A stretch of DNA of 64,000 nt from Conoideocrella luteorostrata (lineage: Eukaryota; Ascomycota; Sordariomycetes; Hypocreales; Clavicipitaceae): the NCBI GenBank assembly GCA_032433595.1, contig JASWJB010000160.1:1-64000 (forward strand), read 5' to 3'. The notes under the pieces were generated by a model. That model ran no database searches. It was not told the origin of the DNA and saw nothing but the letters and a program-made list of their open reading frames with translations. This document shows, one piece after another, positions 42,269-53,132 of this stretch (its first letter is position 1; each line of letters opens with the position of its first letter). Position numbers and translations under genes: made by a program.

Positions 42269-43744
42269 ATGCCACCTGAAGGTCGTGGCAATGCAGCCAG
42301 CGCAGGCTCAAAGTTTCGAGACAGCTGCCATTTCTGTGCCACTTCCAAAATCAAGTGCCCAAGAGAAAAGCCAGCATGCTCAAAATGCGAAAGCCGTGGC
42401 ATTGCCTGCCAATATGTTCTTGCTAAGCGTCCAGGGCGCAGGCGCGAGAACCATTCGGACGACGAGGCAAAGCACACGCGATCTAGTAAGGAACCCAACG
42501 GCAACACAGACGACAAACCTGACAATGCCTCTGGGAACAACCAAAACGTTATTAAAAATACACTATCGGATAGCGATAGAACGGCGGCAATGCAGACTTT
42601 CCATGGTGTGGCGACCAGCTCTATTCGCGAAATATCTCAGTCTAGTTCATCAATAAGCGACAACTTCTTTCCTACTCCATCTGGATTAGTATCATCTCCT
42701 TCTCCAGTTACTGAGGAATTTTATCTGCCGGAAACCTCAGACGTGTTTTCTGCACTTGGACCGCCGGACGTATTTGCGTCGGCTTCGGAATTGATGGACA
42801 TCGACGACTCCATGTCTATCATGGGTTCTTGGTCGTTCGACCAGCCCGTAGTGAATGGTAGCAGCTTCATTCAAAACGGGCAAAGTATTACGCCAATTGC
42901 CACATCACATTCATCAATTGACTTAAGCGTCTCAGCATCGCGAACCGCTGACTTTCTCAACACACCATCTGCCGTGTCTCCTGCCACATCCCCATCTGGG
43001 TCCTCAATCCAGATGCGGTTGAGTAGCATGTCTAGTGTCAAGGTCGCTAGGAGCATACCATCTTGTGACTGTTTTACTCAGTCACTGAATCTTTTGGACG
43101 CACTTTCATCCTGTGCATATGCTCGCTGCACCAGCACTACTACCAGTGGCTCAGAAAAGACATTGAACCTAAATTCGGCAAAGGAGCTACTGATGGAGAA
43201 TAAAAAAGGCATCGATACCGTCAGTACCGGACTTGCTTGCCAGACCTGTGTTGAGGACGGCTTTTCACTCGCAATCTTTAATATTGTCATAGTAAAACTG
43301 TTAGGTCGCTATGCGACCATTTCGCAAATGCAGGTTCAAGAAACGAAATCATCAACTGGACAAGTAGACTATACGCCCAGACACGAGAAATGGAGTGCTT
43401 CCAAGACACAGGATCATGATAAGTTGCTAGATCATGGCTTGAAAATCCCTCGAGACGCCGTTAGTAATCGCCGCACCGCCGCCCAGTTAGTGTTAGGCGA
43501 GCTTCATGGCGTACAGCGCTTAGTAAACCAACTATCTTTGAAACTTGAACAATTCAGGAAAGAAGGTGATAGAAATAACATGTCTGGGGCGCAATCAAGA
43601 TCCCATGATAAAACGAAAACAGACACATCGGAAGCGAAACCGAAGCCTCTGTCGGGCGACACCTTGGCACAAATGGTAATTGATATCCGGAGGAGCCTCA
43701 TTACCCTATCTGCAGATATGATCAAGAGCTTGCGACAGTATTGA
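42269..43744 (+). CDS. AflR-like Zn2Cys6 transcription factor (paralogue 2)
   Basis: A 491-aa single-exon regulator. The zinc cluster has Cys 20, 23, 30, 37, 40 and 47 with AflR spacing, followed by KRPGRRR. A Ser/Thr/Pro-rich acidic middle leads to the AflR C-terminal domain with CDCFTQSLNLLDALSSC and QLVLGELHGVQRLVNQLS (about residues 412-429). It is the expected partner of the AflS-like protein transcribed divergently. It is paralogous to the factor at 2722-4422; both flank the biosynthetic genes. The target site is predicted to be TCGN5CGR by family. The C-terminal helix is almost identical between the paralogues, so a shared AflS-like partner is plausible. Start at the first ATG, 19 residues before the zinc cluster. 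Confidence 0.92.
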   Translation: MPPEGRGNAASAGSKFRDSCHFCATSKIKCPREKPACSKCESRGIACQYVLAKRPGRRRENHSDDEAKHTRSSKEPNGNTDDKPDNASGNNQNVIKNTLSDSDRTAAMQTFHGVATSSIREISQSSSSISDNFFPTPSGLVSSPSPVTEEFYLPETSDVFSALGPPDVFASASELMDIDDSMSIMGSWSFDQPVVNGSSFIQNGQSITPIATSHSSIDLSVSASRTADFLNTPSAVSPATSPSGSSIQMRLSSMSSVKVARSIPSCDCFTQSLNLLDALSSCAYARCTSTTTSGSEKTLNLNSAKELLMENKKGIDTVSTGLACQTCVEDGFSLAIFNIVIVKLLGRYATISQMQVQETKSSTGQVDYTPRHEKWSASKTQDHDKLLDHGLKIPRDAVSNRRTAAQLVLGELHGVQRLVNQLSLKLEQFRKEGDRNNMSGAQSRSHDKTKTDTSEAKPKPLSGDTLAQMVIDIRRSLITLSADMIKSLRQY

Positions 43745-46427
43745 GTGTAGGGGCCATGGAGCTGACTGATGTCTTGTGCTATTTACAGTTTCTGCTACTA
43801 GAGCGCGTGGTCATATGGACGTGTACTTCTCGTGCTTATAGTTTTTGGTTATGAGGTGTTGTTGTTTGATAGAGACTGGCTGTGACCGACTGGAACTCAT
43901 TCTATCCTAATGATAAACTGGAAATCAACCCTACCTATTGTTAATATGACCTCTCTCAGAATAAGTGGTTTTACATACTCCTCTAGTATTCGACGGACTG
44001 GTTCAGCCTTGTCTAGCAAAACGCGCAGTAGTTGGCACAATATTAGTTTACGAAACCCTGAACGTGTTTTCTGGTGTGTCTTTCAGACTTCTCACCAGGG
44101 CTGTTTGGCGATTTCAGTTTTGTACTGCGTTAAGTAAGATGAATTCTCTACAGTTCGTCCAGATCTTGCAGGATGACGTGGCCGAGCGCAGCATCAGGAG
44201 CTTCAGTGTCTCGGTGTGGTTGTGCAAACTTGGTGTTTTCTGCTTTTATGTGCGGTCGGACGAGTATTAGGCGCAGTTGATTAATTTTGTATGCTAGCAA
44301 ACCAGATTACGCTACCCATCGCTCCTCGTACGTTTCGAGCTGGTAATTGTCCACTTATAGCCCCTTTCGCTGGTTAGTCTCGGACGTGAGACAGCCCCCG
44401 AGTAGTGCCACTCATGGTAACCAACACAGCTAAGATAGTAATAGCACTAGGACAATAGCTATTCGCATTGATACGCTGTGAGATGCTGTATGATATGCGA
44501 TTGTCAGTTTCTAACAGCCCGTGACAGTGGTTTCTGTCCATTCAGATCTGCTAATGCAACATCAACGTCATGCTCTCTGGTTTAGACGCCGCCGGAGCCC
44601 TCATTGGTTAGAAATCCACTATTGTGCCTTGAATTGAGGTCAATGGAAAGCCATGTGTTCAACGCAAAGGCCCACTGCTGTAAAATGCTATTGTTGGAAT
44701 ATCCCGTCAAGGCACGTGGACACATCACGTGGTCACCCTAGCGCGCCCCCTTTTATACGGCGCGGGCATAGATACTCTTCTTCTTCTCCTCTTCCTAGAT
44801 AACCCATAGACCAGATGAATTGAATTGTTTTGCAAATTGTTTTGCTTCACCTTCCGGTATCAATACCTCATCACCCGAAGCCCTGTGCTTCCTACAGCTA
44901 TTCGTATCCACGACACGGTAACCCCCATGATTCTTTCTCCATCCTGCGGCAGTCTTATCGCGACGCGGAGGCTGATAATTTTGGATAATACAAGACATGA
45001 TAATAACTTGCTTATATAACATTTAGTGACCTGACACTTTTGCACCTTTGGTGCAGCGGATATTTCATCTGATAGTTATGAGCCCGGGAGGGTAGCACTT
45101 AGGCTAACCTATAGCTTCCGGGAAAATACGCTAATTAGCCACACATGTTATCTCATGTGTTAAAGGTTAAGAGTTCGAGTCCAGGTCTTAGCTGCCCGAA
45201 GGAAGTAGCCCATAGGTGAGCGGTTTATCGAAAGAGCTGCCTGAGGATTTCCACCTATAGGCGAGTGAAGCAGGAAATCCAGCTCTTTCTGCCTTCCCTG
45301 AGGGGGTGTGTTGGATAATATAAGACGTTATAATAACTTGTTAACATAATATTCAGTGAGCTGAGACTTTTGCACCTTTGGTGCAACGGATATTCAATCT
45401 GACAGATAAGCGGCCGTATTCTACAACCAGGCCGTCAGTAGAAGCCTCTCAGCGGCATTGTGTCATGCATTCAATCAATTGGTCTAAATTCTGCTCTTAT
45501 TCGGGCAGAAGGCTGCGACCAGTACAATAAACCACACCTACCACTAACTGAGGGATCTCAAATATTATTCGGTTGCCAATCAGCGCAGGAGTGGTTCGGA
45601 AACGGAAATGGAGGTATTGAGAATGGGGGAGGCGTACCCGAAGCGTCTCAATCTGTAACCGGTGTCGTTATTTGAGGCGAAGCGTCTGAAATGCAATTTG
45701 ATCCTCTTCTTGAAAATAATCGTGGATACTTTGTCGCGTCCACTGCACTCCGGATGCTTGCATTGAGATGATGCGGGTGGAGGAGCTAGCCGTAGATGAG
45801 CTTGTCGAGAAGCGACGGTCAACGGCGCGTTTCGTAGGACCTCGCTCAACTTGACGCCCAATACATGCTGAAAAATTCAGGGGTTTGCGCCGACGGGTCA
45901 TGATGGTTCAAATGCATCACACTCAAAGCCAGACACTAAAGAAGGGAAGGGGGACGCTGACATCCGCTCGAGCAGTGTGGGGAGTGGCAAAACAGTCCTG
46001 ACGCCGCCTGCTTTTTGCAGTGCTACGATGACAGAAGACTGCAATGATATCCAAGGTGGTGACTTTATATGAGGTATTTCCTCCATTGCTGCATTGTAAT
46101 CCAAAGCTTACTATGCATGTCCGCCGACGTTGCTGATTGGCCAGGCTCTGAAAAGGCTGATGTTATTAGCAAAGAAAGCCATCCGTATCCCTGTAGGAGC
46201 GGAAAAATGACGCAAGGAGGGTTACTCCCGGTTCCTAGGGGCCCCGCCGAACTTTTGTCTCCGCTGCTTGCTTGATCTCATTTTGCTCCGTCTCGGTACC
46301 GAGAGCGTGATCACGCGCGGACTCACCTGAGAGGAGGCTTATGATGATCTACAAATATGGTCAAGCTAACGTATAAATACGTGATACCACTTGTTATTTG
46401 CCCGTACTATTCGCATTACCATCCATC
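43745..46427. other. 2.7-kb gene-poor boundary region of the cluster
   Basis: No convincing gene. It contains a 95-bp imperfect direct repeat pair (listed separately) and a CT-rich patch near 44775-44800. Short frames at 45580-45901 on the minus strand have no recognisable motif. Confidence 0.55.
44981..45405. mobile_element. Short LTR-like element: 95-bp direct repeats around about 235 bp
   Basis: The 95-bp segments 44981-45075 and 45311-45405 align without gaps and agree at roughly 80 positions. Most differences are C/T or A/T changes. The right copy begins TGTTGGATAATA, directly after a purine-rich run (GAGGGGGTG), like a polypurine tract next to a 3' LTR. There is no coding region between the repeats and I see no clear target-site duplication. 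A nonautonomous LTR element or its relic is the best reading; a simple local duplication is the alternative. Confidence 0.5.
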
Positions 46428-48696
46428 ATGATGATGTTTTTAATCGCGCAATTATGCACGTTGCACTTGTCTTTTGTAAATGCAGCTGTCGTTTCCAGAC
46501 AAATACGTCTTGCTGACCGCGAATATTTCGTCCCCGCAACACCCGCATGGAAGTTGAACTGTGCCAACAAGTGCGGTTTGGGACTTCAAGATGAATTCGT
46601 CCCATTGACTGTGATCCGGTTACATGGATCGGTCGACCCGTACTCTGTTCGGGAGATGTTTGGCGTATACAAAGACACTGATGATGTATGGGGGCCAGAG
46701 TTCGCGAGAAGTAAGCATCCTCGAGCCAGGCGTCGCGCCGCATCCGCTGATTGAGCTAGCGTTGTACATACAGTCTGGGGCTGGCTACGCGAGCGATGGC
46801 TTGCGACGCCAGTTGGCCTCGGAATACAATGTCTCGAAAGTCATCATTCAACATACGGCCGAGAAAACTGCAATCGGGCCCTATTTTGTGCATGCAGCAA
46901 CAGGAAATGTGTATCAAGCATACCGCCTCTATGCAGATACCAACCAAGCTTTCGTTCAGGTACTTGTCCTACCATCCGTATAGCTGAGCTTTTCACTGAG
47001 AATTTTCAGTCGACATATCAGGATTCAAATAGGGAGCATTATCCTCTAAGAGCAGCCATTGCATCTGCAGCTGGGTTGACTATCGCCGTTCCTTCTCGTT
47101 TATACGCCGCGCCCTCCCCTGAGAAGCCTCTCGCAGGAGTACGTATTGCCGTGAAGGACCTTTTTGACCTCAAAGGCGTCAAGACGGGCGGCGGTAACCG
47201 AGCCTATTACCAAACAAGCTCCGTGCGAAATAGAACAGCCGCCTCCGTCGAAAGACTAATTGATGCTGGCGCCATCGTGGTGGGGAAGACCAAGTTATCC
47301 GAATTTGCTTTTGGAGGGCCGTATGTAACAGACCATATTGACTATCTGTTACCGTTCAACCCGCGGGGCGACGGACGCAATTCTCCAAGTGACAGCTCTG
47401 GTGGATCCGGAGCAAGTGTGGCGTCGTATGAATGGCTTGATGCATCGCTAGGATCCGACACAGGGGGCTCTATTCGTGGCCCGGCAGCATGGAACGGCGT
47501 GTACGGCAACAGGCCATCTCATGGAGCTGTCGACCTAGCCGGAACCATCCCTCTGAGCCCATCCATGGACACAGTTGGGACGTTGACTCGGGATCCTGAG
47601 CTATGGAACACCATAAATAACGTTCTTTACGCGGGTGCCTTTCAGAAATATCTTGACCTCCCTAAAAAGATACTACTTGATCCAGAAAGCTCCAAGCAGA
47701 TCAGTTCACTCAGAAGCCAATATCCCAACATCACGGGCGAAATCGACAAATTTCTCAACAAACTCACTCAAATTATGTCTGGCAAGATATCCACCTTTTC
47801 AGTCGATGACGCCTGGAACAAATCCACACCTGCAGCATTCAATACGACGCGTCTTGCATCTGCTGTTGATCTCATATACAGCAAGCTCACGCTATATGAG
47901 CAATGGAACATATTTGGGAAGGACTTTGTGAAGGAGTATATGGAGACTCACAGTGGAGATTTTCCACCCATGCTTCCAGCTATCAGGCAGGGATGGGTTA
48001 TTGTCAATGCTTCTTTAACGCAAAGAGGCCACCAAGGAGATCTTCGTGACAAGGCTGGTGTCGCGGATTGGGTCGCTAAGAACTTCCTTGTTTCTGATAC
48101 AAAGACATGCTCCAATGCCCTTTATGTTTATTTTACGTTTCCGACCACTTCCTACAAGCTAGATGTGGCGAAAGAGTAAGTCATCCTTCCTCCTCCCTGC
48201 TTCAAGTTTCGGAGTACCCAAACAGAGCACTAGATTTAGAGGCACAGAGATCATCAACCCAAATCTACGAGTCAGTACTAAAATTTCTGTCAGTATCTCG
48301 AATCCATCTATTGCGGGCCTCCAATCCACACTGCTACAACAAAAGATTCAGCTTCTGACAATGAATGTCACGATTAACTGCAACACAACGTTGGGGTCAG
48401 AAGAGTTATGCAAGAATTCTACAAAGATATTGAGTGATGCAACTACAAAGCCTGTCAATCCCGTATACGTTGGCCGTCTTGCATCGATAGCTGATTTACC
48501 TGACTACACAGTACCTCTCGGCAGTTTCGATCTAGGGGAACTGACCTCTTCAAAGTCAACTCTAAGAAACCAGAGTCTTCCACTGGCAGTCAACCTTGTC
48601 GCCGCTAAAGGATGCGACTTGATGTTACTGGATCTCATTCATAAACTTTATCGACGAGGAGCGATTAGAGGAGCTGGAGTGGGCTCCATAATATAA
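46428..48696 (+). CDS. Secreted amidase-signature-family hydrolase
   Basis: Four exons: 46428-46710, 46760-46959, 47010-48175, and about 48234-48696. They encode about 703 aa. A signal peptide ([16 protein letters not shown], cleavage after NAA) is followed by a fungal-specific N-terminal region. The amidase signature shows the Lys in [12 protein letters not shown], the Gly/Ser-rich [14 protein letters not shown], and [16 protein letters not shown] with the cis-Ser/nucleophile pair. [18 protein letters not shown] is at the C-terminal end. Intron 1 (49 bp) restores FARTLYIQSG. The third intron is uncertain: several AG acceptors at 48227-48233 keep the frame, so 10 or so residues around the exon 3/4 junction may differ. 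Substrate unknown. It lies outside the probable right border of the biosynthetic cluster. Confidence 0.78.
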
Positions 48697-49407
48697 TATC
48701 AGTGAGGTCTAGGTCACTAAGTCAGGATGTGAATATTAGTTACTCCGATGGCATAACGAGATATATCAAGATATAATATTTTCAATTAATAATGATGTTC
48801 GAGTGTGTCATTGTGTGACATTCGTATGGGGGAAAAAATGTCGATAAATGGCCACAGACTAACATCCCGGAGTGACTCCGATTCAACATGACGCTCGTGG
48901 CAGACTAGGCAACTACGAGGTCTCGCCTACCTAGTATACATTAACAGAGAGACGTGTAAGAGTTTTATGGCTCGTGATGTTCCATGCTTGGCAACTTTCC
49001 TCCAGCTACTAAAAAAAGGATGTTAAATCGTACGTTGGGCCTCGCTCTGCGTCGTCATGCCGCTGGATATAAGCTGGCCAGCTACGGAGTAGCCTCTGCT
49101 GTTACGTTATCGAGGATAGAGCAACTGCATAGGTGGAAAGTTGGCAGGAATAAGTAAATTTTAACTGAATTAATATTGTTAATAATAATCGATGCCTTCT
49201 ACATTAAAGGGAAATTCCTTTCTATTTATTCCTAGATCCGTACTTTACTAAAGCAGTAAGTTTCTTAACATTTTCTAGTTAATAGGGTTTACAAAATAAA
49301 CTAATATATATTAGTCGTATATTTTTGAACTATGTCTAGTTGCATAGCTTCTTATAAAATACGTCAACTGCGCATTATGGCGAAAACCAGAGATTCCCTC
49401 GCATCCG
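48697..49407. other. AT-rich intergenic region
   Basis: This 710-bp stretch between convergent genes is strongly AT-rich around 49150-49330. No gene is seen. Confidence 0.5.
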
Positions 49408-50731
49408 TTAAGAACATGTCATCTCACGGATTGGAGGCTCGTCGTCGATGTCGCCCTGTACAATCCAGTACCCCTCACCCACGGTCCCACCAATACTGCG
49501 AGACGTCGCATGCGGCGGCTTGGGGTACGGGCTAGAAAATCTTGTCGCAAGAGGTTCGTCGACAGAACCTACTTCGGTTAAAATATGACTGCCATCAAGA
49601 TTGCGCCATATCTCGATTGGAATACATGAGAGTTTTGGGACGTTCATCCGTTCTATGATCGCCAGCTGGGTGGCTTCGTAAAGTGGTGTGAAAAGGCTGC
49701 GTGAAGGCGAAACAGTAAACTGATCAAGGCTTGGTTTATGGCGCTTAACAAATTCGTCAATGACTTTAAGGACAACTTGCAAGCTGGGCGGGTCTACCAC
49801 GACCCTGTCTGCCGTGAGTGCCAGGTGTAGACGTGCGAGATTATGGAAGTCGGATGACAGCATGGCGAGAAGGCTCTCCAGATGGCTTACTTCCGAAACT
49901 ACTTGAGAATTAGAGCTTCGGTGCAGCTTGAGCGGGCACGTAATCACAATTGATGAAATTTCAGAAAGTCGCTGGGGTAACAGAAATTGAGGGAGATGTG
50001 AAAGCAGTATCTGGCCAGACATGTGTATAGTATTCGTCTTGTAAAGAGCATGGATGCCTTCCATGTAGCTTCATGACTCTGTCAGTAAGGAAGCGGGAAC
50101 AGAAAAAATCTGGAGCAAGTTTCAAAGCTTGGCAATGCACTTACGCTTGCCGACAGCTCAGAAGCCACCCCATAGCTCCAATCTGGCACTTTGAAGGATA
50201 TACTCCAGGCCAAAGCTTGCAGTTATGCGGCGCCCCATAGCGACAATGATCATCTCCAGGCTGCGCAGCTCCTCCTCTGAGCCTGTCTATCGGACTGCTC
50301 AAATGTTCAGGAAGCGGACGGTGGCATACGGAGCTCCACCATTGCCAAGACTTGGGCCTTCTAGTATCCCAGTTCACTCTGGGCGGAACGAACGAATGCA
50401 CGTCGTCGGCATTAATGCCAGCGTGGCTAGAGAGCGGTCGCGCGCCGGGCTCACGAGAAGCGACGGGATGCACAAATGACAAGTCCATGTGCACGATGCG
50501 CCCGCCAAAGGCTAGGATGAGTATGTATTGTCGTACCTCTCGCGGAAGCCTCTCAAAGAATGGGGAACCAGCCGCCAAATGTTCTTTGGAAGGAGAGGGT
50601 GTCAAAATCGTCGGTCGGGTGCCGGGGCGGAAAGGTAGGTCTGTCGCTGTTATAGCTTCATTCCCGTCTCCCTGGCCCGCCGTACGACTGCCGCGCTTTC
50701 TTTGAAGCCAAGTTTTAATTCTGGTCTTCAT
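49408..50731 (-). CDS. DUF7730-type fungal protein of unknown function
   Basis: Two exons, 50731-50145 and 50068-49408 (76-bp intron), encode 415 aa. Typical landmarks are SPFFERLPREVRQYILILAF and GRIVHMDL, a Trp-rich loop, and the CRQAYMEGIHALYKTNTIH element restored by splicing. HLPQFLLPQRLSEISSI follows. This pattern is common to a large Pezizomycotina family with an F-box-like start (LPxEIR) and no known biochemical function. A basic N-terminal tail (KTRIKTWLQRKRG) could be a nuclear or membrane-contact signal. Nothing links it to the biosynthetic cluster except proximity. Confidence 0.78.
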
Positions 50732-51215
50732 GGTGGCTCGGCGAGGAACACGGTGCGACACAGCAATTCGGTGGCGCTGTGCCAGTCACGGAGATGGGTT
50801 GAGATGCAGGGTTAGATGGGTCTCTGGCTGAGGGGTCCAGGCTGTTTTTATAAGTTGGGGTGGGTTCCAGATGCCGAGTTTCAATTTACATTGACAGTGC
50901 TAATATTTAATAAAAGACTGTGTCGACAATTTTCTGTGATATGTCCCTGCTACACATACAAACACAGTGCACCGTTGAGGGAATGGCTGATCATGCAAAA
51001 TAACCTGGACTGTTAAGAAAATGCAAGTCAAATAATGCTATTCAGGAGTACGTGTTGGGGTATGGAAAAGATGGTATGCCGTGATCAGCAGTGCTGGGTA
51101 CGGTTCACGGGTCATTAAAAAATCAGATCTACACATTTTATCACGATATGCAACTGTCAATCGTAAGTTTGGTAAAATTGCAGCAATCAAAATTATTAAG
51201 AATCGGCCAAAACTT
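50732..51215. other. Intergenic, no gene recognised
   Basis: About 480 bp between two minus-strand genes, containing the DUF7730 gene promoter and the LysM gene 3' region. Confidence 0.5.
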
Positions 51216-53132
51216 CTATTTAGTTGGCATCGGAGGTCCACTCGTAATTGTTGTCACTGGTCCAGCGACACCGATGCAGTAGTAGTAGGCCGGCCAAAGG
51301 TTCCCGCACTCTTGGCCAACCGCCGGATTCCATTCAACAAATTGGCTACAAGAAAGTCAGTTTCAAGTCACATCAATGGCGAGTTTACTTTGTAACTTAC
51401 GCTAAGCTCACTCCAGCAGACTGGGCCATCGACCAACATAGATCGCCAGGTTGCATAAGGTAGAATCGTCGGCACTGAGAAGTCATGCCCTCGCGGGTCG
51501 GGGAAGGGGTACTAATTGGAGTAGAACTGGGACTCGTGCTAGATGCGGAAACCTTGGCTGAAGTTGTTTTAGTTCCGGTTTGGATCGGCGGCGGAGTGCT
51601 TGTTGCACTACTAGAACCGACCGCAACGCAGACATAGTAGTCGGCTGCCAATCCTTTACAGTCGGAACCGAGAGCCGGATTCCAGGTTCTCAGACTGGTC
51701 TCACTGATACCATTGGCTGCGGCGATGGACTTGCAGGTATCAGTTTGAGATACGAGCCAGTAGTTGGAGCAGTCCTTTGCGATACCGGACTGTGTTGGTC
51801 TGCTACTTTCTGGCCCGGTGGGCTGCGGCGCGCCGCTGCTTCGTGTGGTTGGTGTGCCTGCCTTGCCAACGCAGTACCAAGTGTTTTGCTTAATAGCTGT
51901 GCAATCATCAAACACCGAAGGATTCCACTTGATGAAGTCCTCGCGTTTAAACGTGCCAAACATGCTGGCAATGACGTCGCAGGTATCATCAACTGTCGTG
52001 CGGTACCACGACTTGCAATCACCAGGACTATTATTAGGAACCGGCGACGGCGTAGCTGTTACGGTGGGAGGCATAGGATAGTTGTTGTCGAATGCACCTA
52101 CACAATACCAATTATCCAGCCAAAGACCAAAGCAGTTGCCTTTCAGGACCGGGTTCCAATCAAAGAATTGCTTCTCCGTGATATAGCTGTACATGCTGAG
52201 GATGGTTTGGCAGTTTTCATCCGCAGATACCTTGTGGAAGTTCTTACAATTTGAAGGCATGGGGCCTTGAGATGGTACTGGCGAGAAGCTTGAGTTGGCC
52301 GTAGGGAAGACTGTAGTGTGGTGAGATGTCGGCGGCGGCGGCGCCGTAAAAGGTGGCGTTGACGAGGACCACCCAAGATCTGGATTCTCCCCGATGCCAC
52401 GCATGCTCACGCAGATCCAATAATCAGCGTATAGTCCTGAGCAGTCATCATGCAGTTCAGGGTTCCATTTGTGTCTGTTGAGCAGATAGTCAGTCAACAC
52501 CATTTTACGCTATGAATTGGTAGACCCGCTGAAGACTCGGGATTTTGATTGAGGAAGAAGGGGATTACTCACAGCTGCTCAATTGTAACATATCTTCCAT
52601 ATCTGTTCAAGATGCTGTCACACGTGTCTCCAGCCACGACAAAATGCCAGCGGTTACAGCCCGCCGGTTGCCCAGACTGGGTCGCCTTCGGCGGCCATTT
52701 GGTTTCGGTTAATGGCGTAGTGATGTTCCACGTCGTGATGGGCTCACGAGTCGAATACGTCAAGTTTTGCGTGGTGGTCATTGACGTGGTAATAACTTTG
52801 GAGCTTGAAGTTGACGTGGTGGGTTTAGAAGTGACTTTAGAAGTGCTAGTCGTGGCCCTCGGGCCAATTCCTACGCAGTAAGCATTCCCGAGCCAGAAGT
52901 TCGTAATACAGTCGCTCGAAACCGCTGGGTTCCATTCCAAGAACTTTGCACGAGTGATGCCATATTTTTTTGGAACGGTATCGCAGGTATCGCCCTTTAC
53001 GATGGTGTGCCAGGCATTGCAGTTTGCGGGCTGGCCCTCGTGGACAGGACCACCTGGACTCTTATCCTGGGCGACGGCAATCTGCAGTTGAGACACCAGC
53101 AGGAAGAGAACAGATGCAGCGCGAAATGCCAT
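51216..53132 (-). CDS. Secreted six-LysM chitin-binding protein
   Basis: Three exons, 53132-52573, 52474-51401, 51345-51216 (introns 98 and 55 bp), encode 587 aa. A signal peptide (MAFRAASVLFLLVSQLQIAVA) starts the protein. Six LysM modules follow, each with the pattern C..W/F......DTC..I......WNP......C..L....YYC, separated by Ser/Thr/Pro-rich linkers. Module 2 is split by intron 1 and module 6 by intron 2. No catalytic domain is present. LysM-only secreted proteins bind chitin; some suppress chitin-triggered immunity or protect the fungal wall, others simply coat chitin. It is followed upstream by a metalloprotease, a chitinase and an SGNH hydrolase, suggesting a shared chitin-related context. 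Treating the exons as separate genes would break two LysM modules, which is why I join them. Confidence 0.88.

Noticed and set aside
45076..45310. A tRNA-like B-box (GTTCGAGTC) inside the repeat-flanked segment
   Set aside because: No acceptor stem, no anticodon arm and wrong spacing to an A-box; not a tRNA gene.
45580..45901. Two overlapping minus-strand frames to the right of the repeat pair
   Set aside because: No recognisable domain; the Ser/Thr-rich stretch is low complexity and the frames do not extend by splicing.
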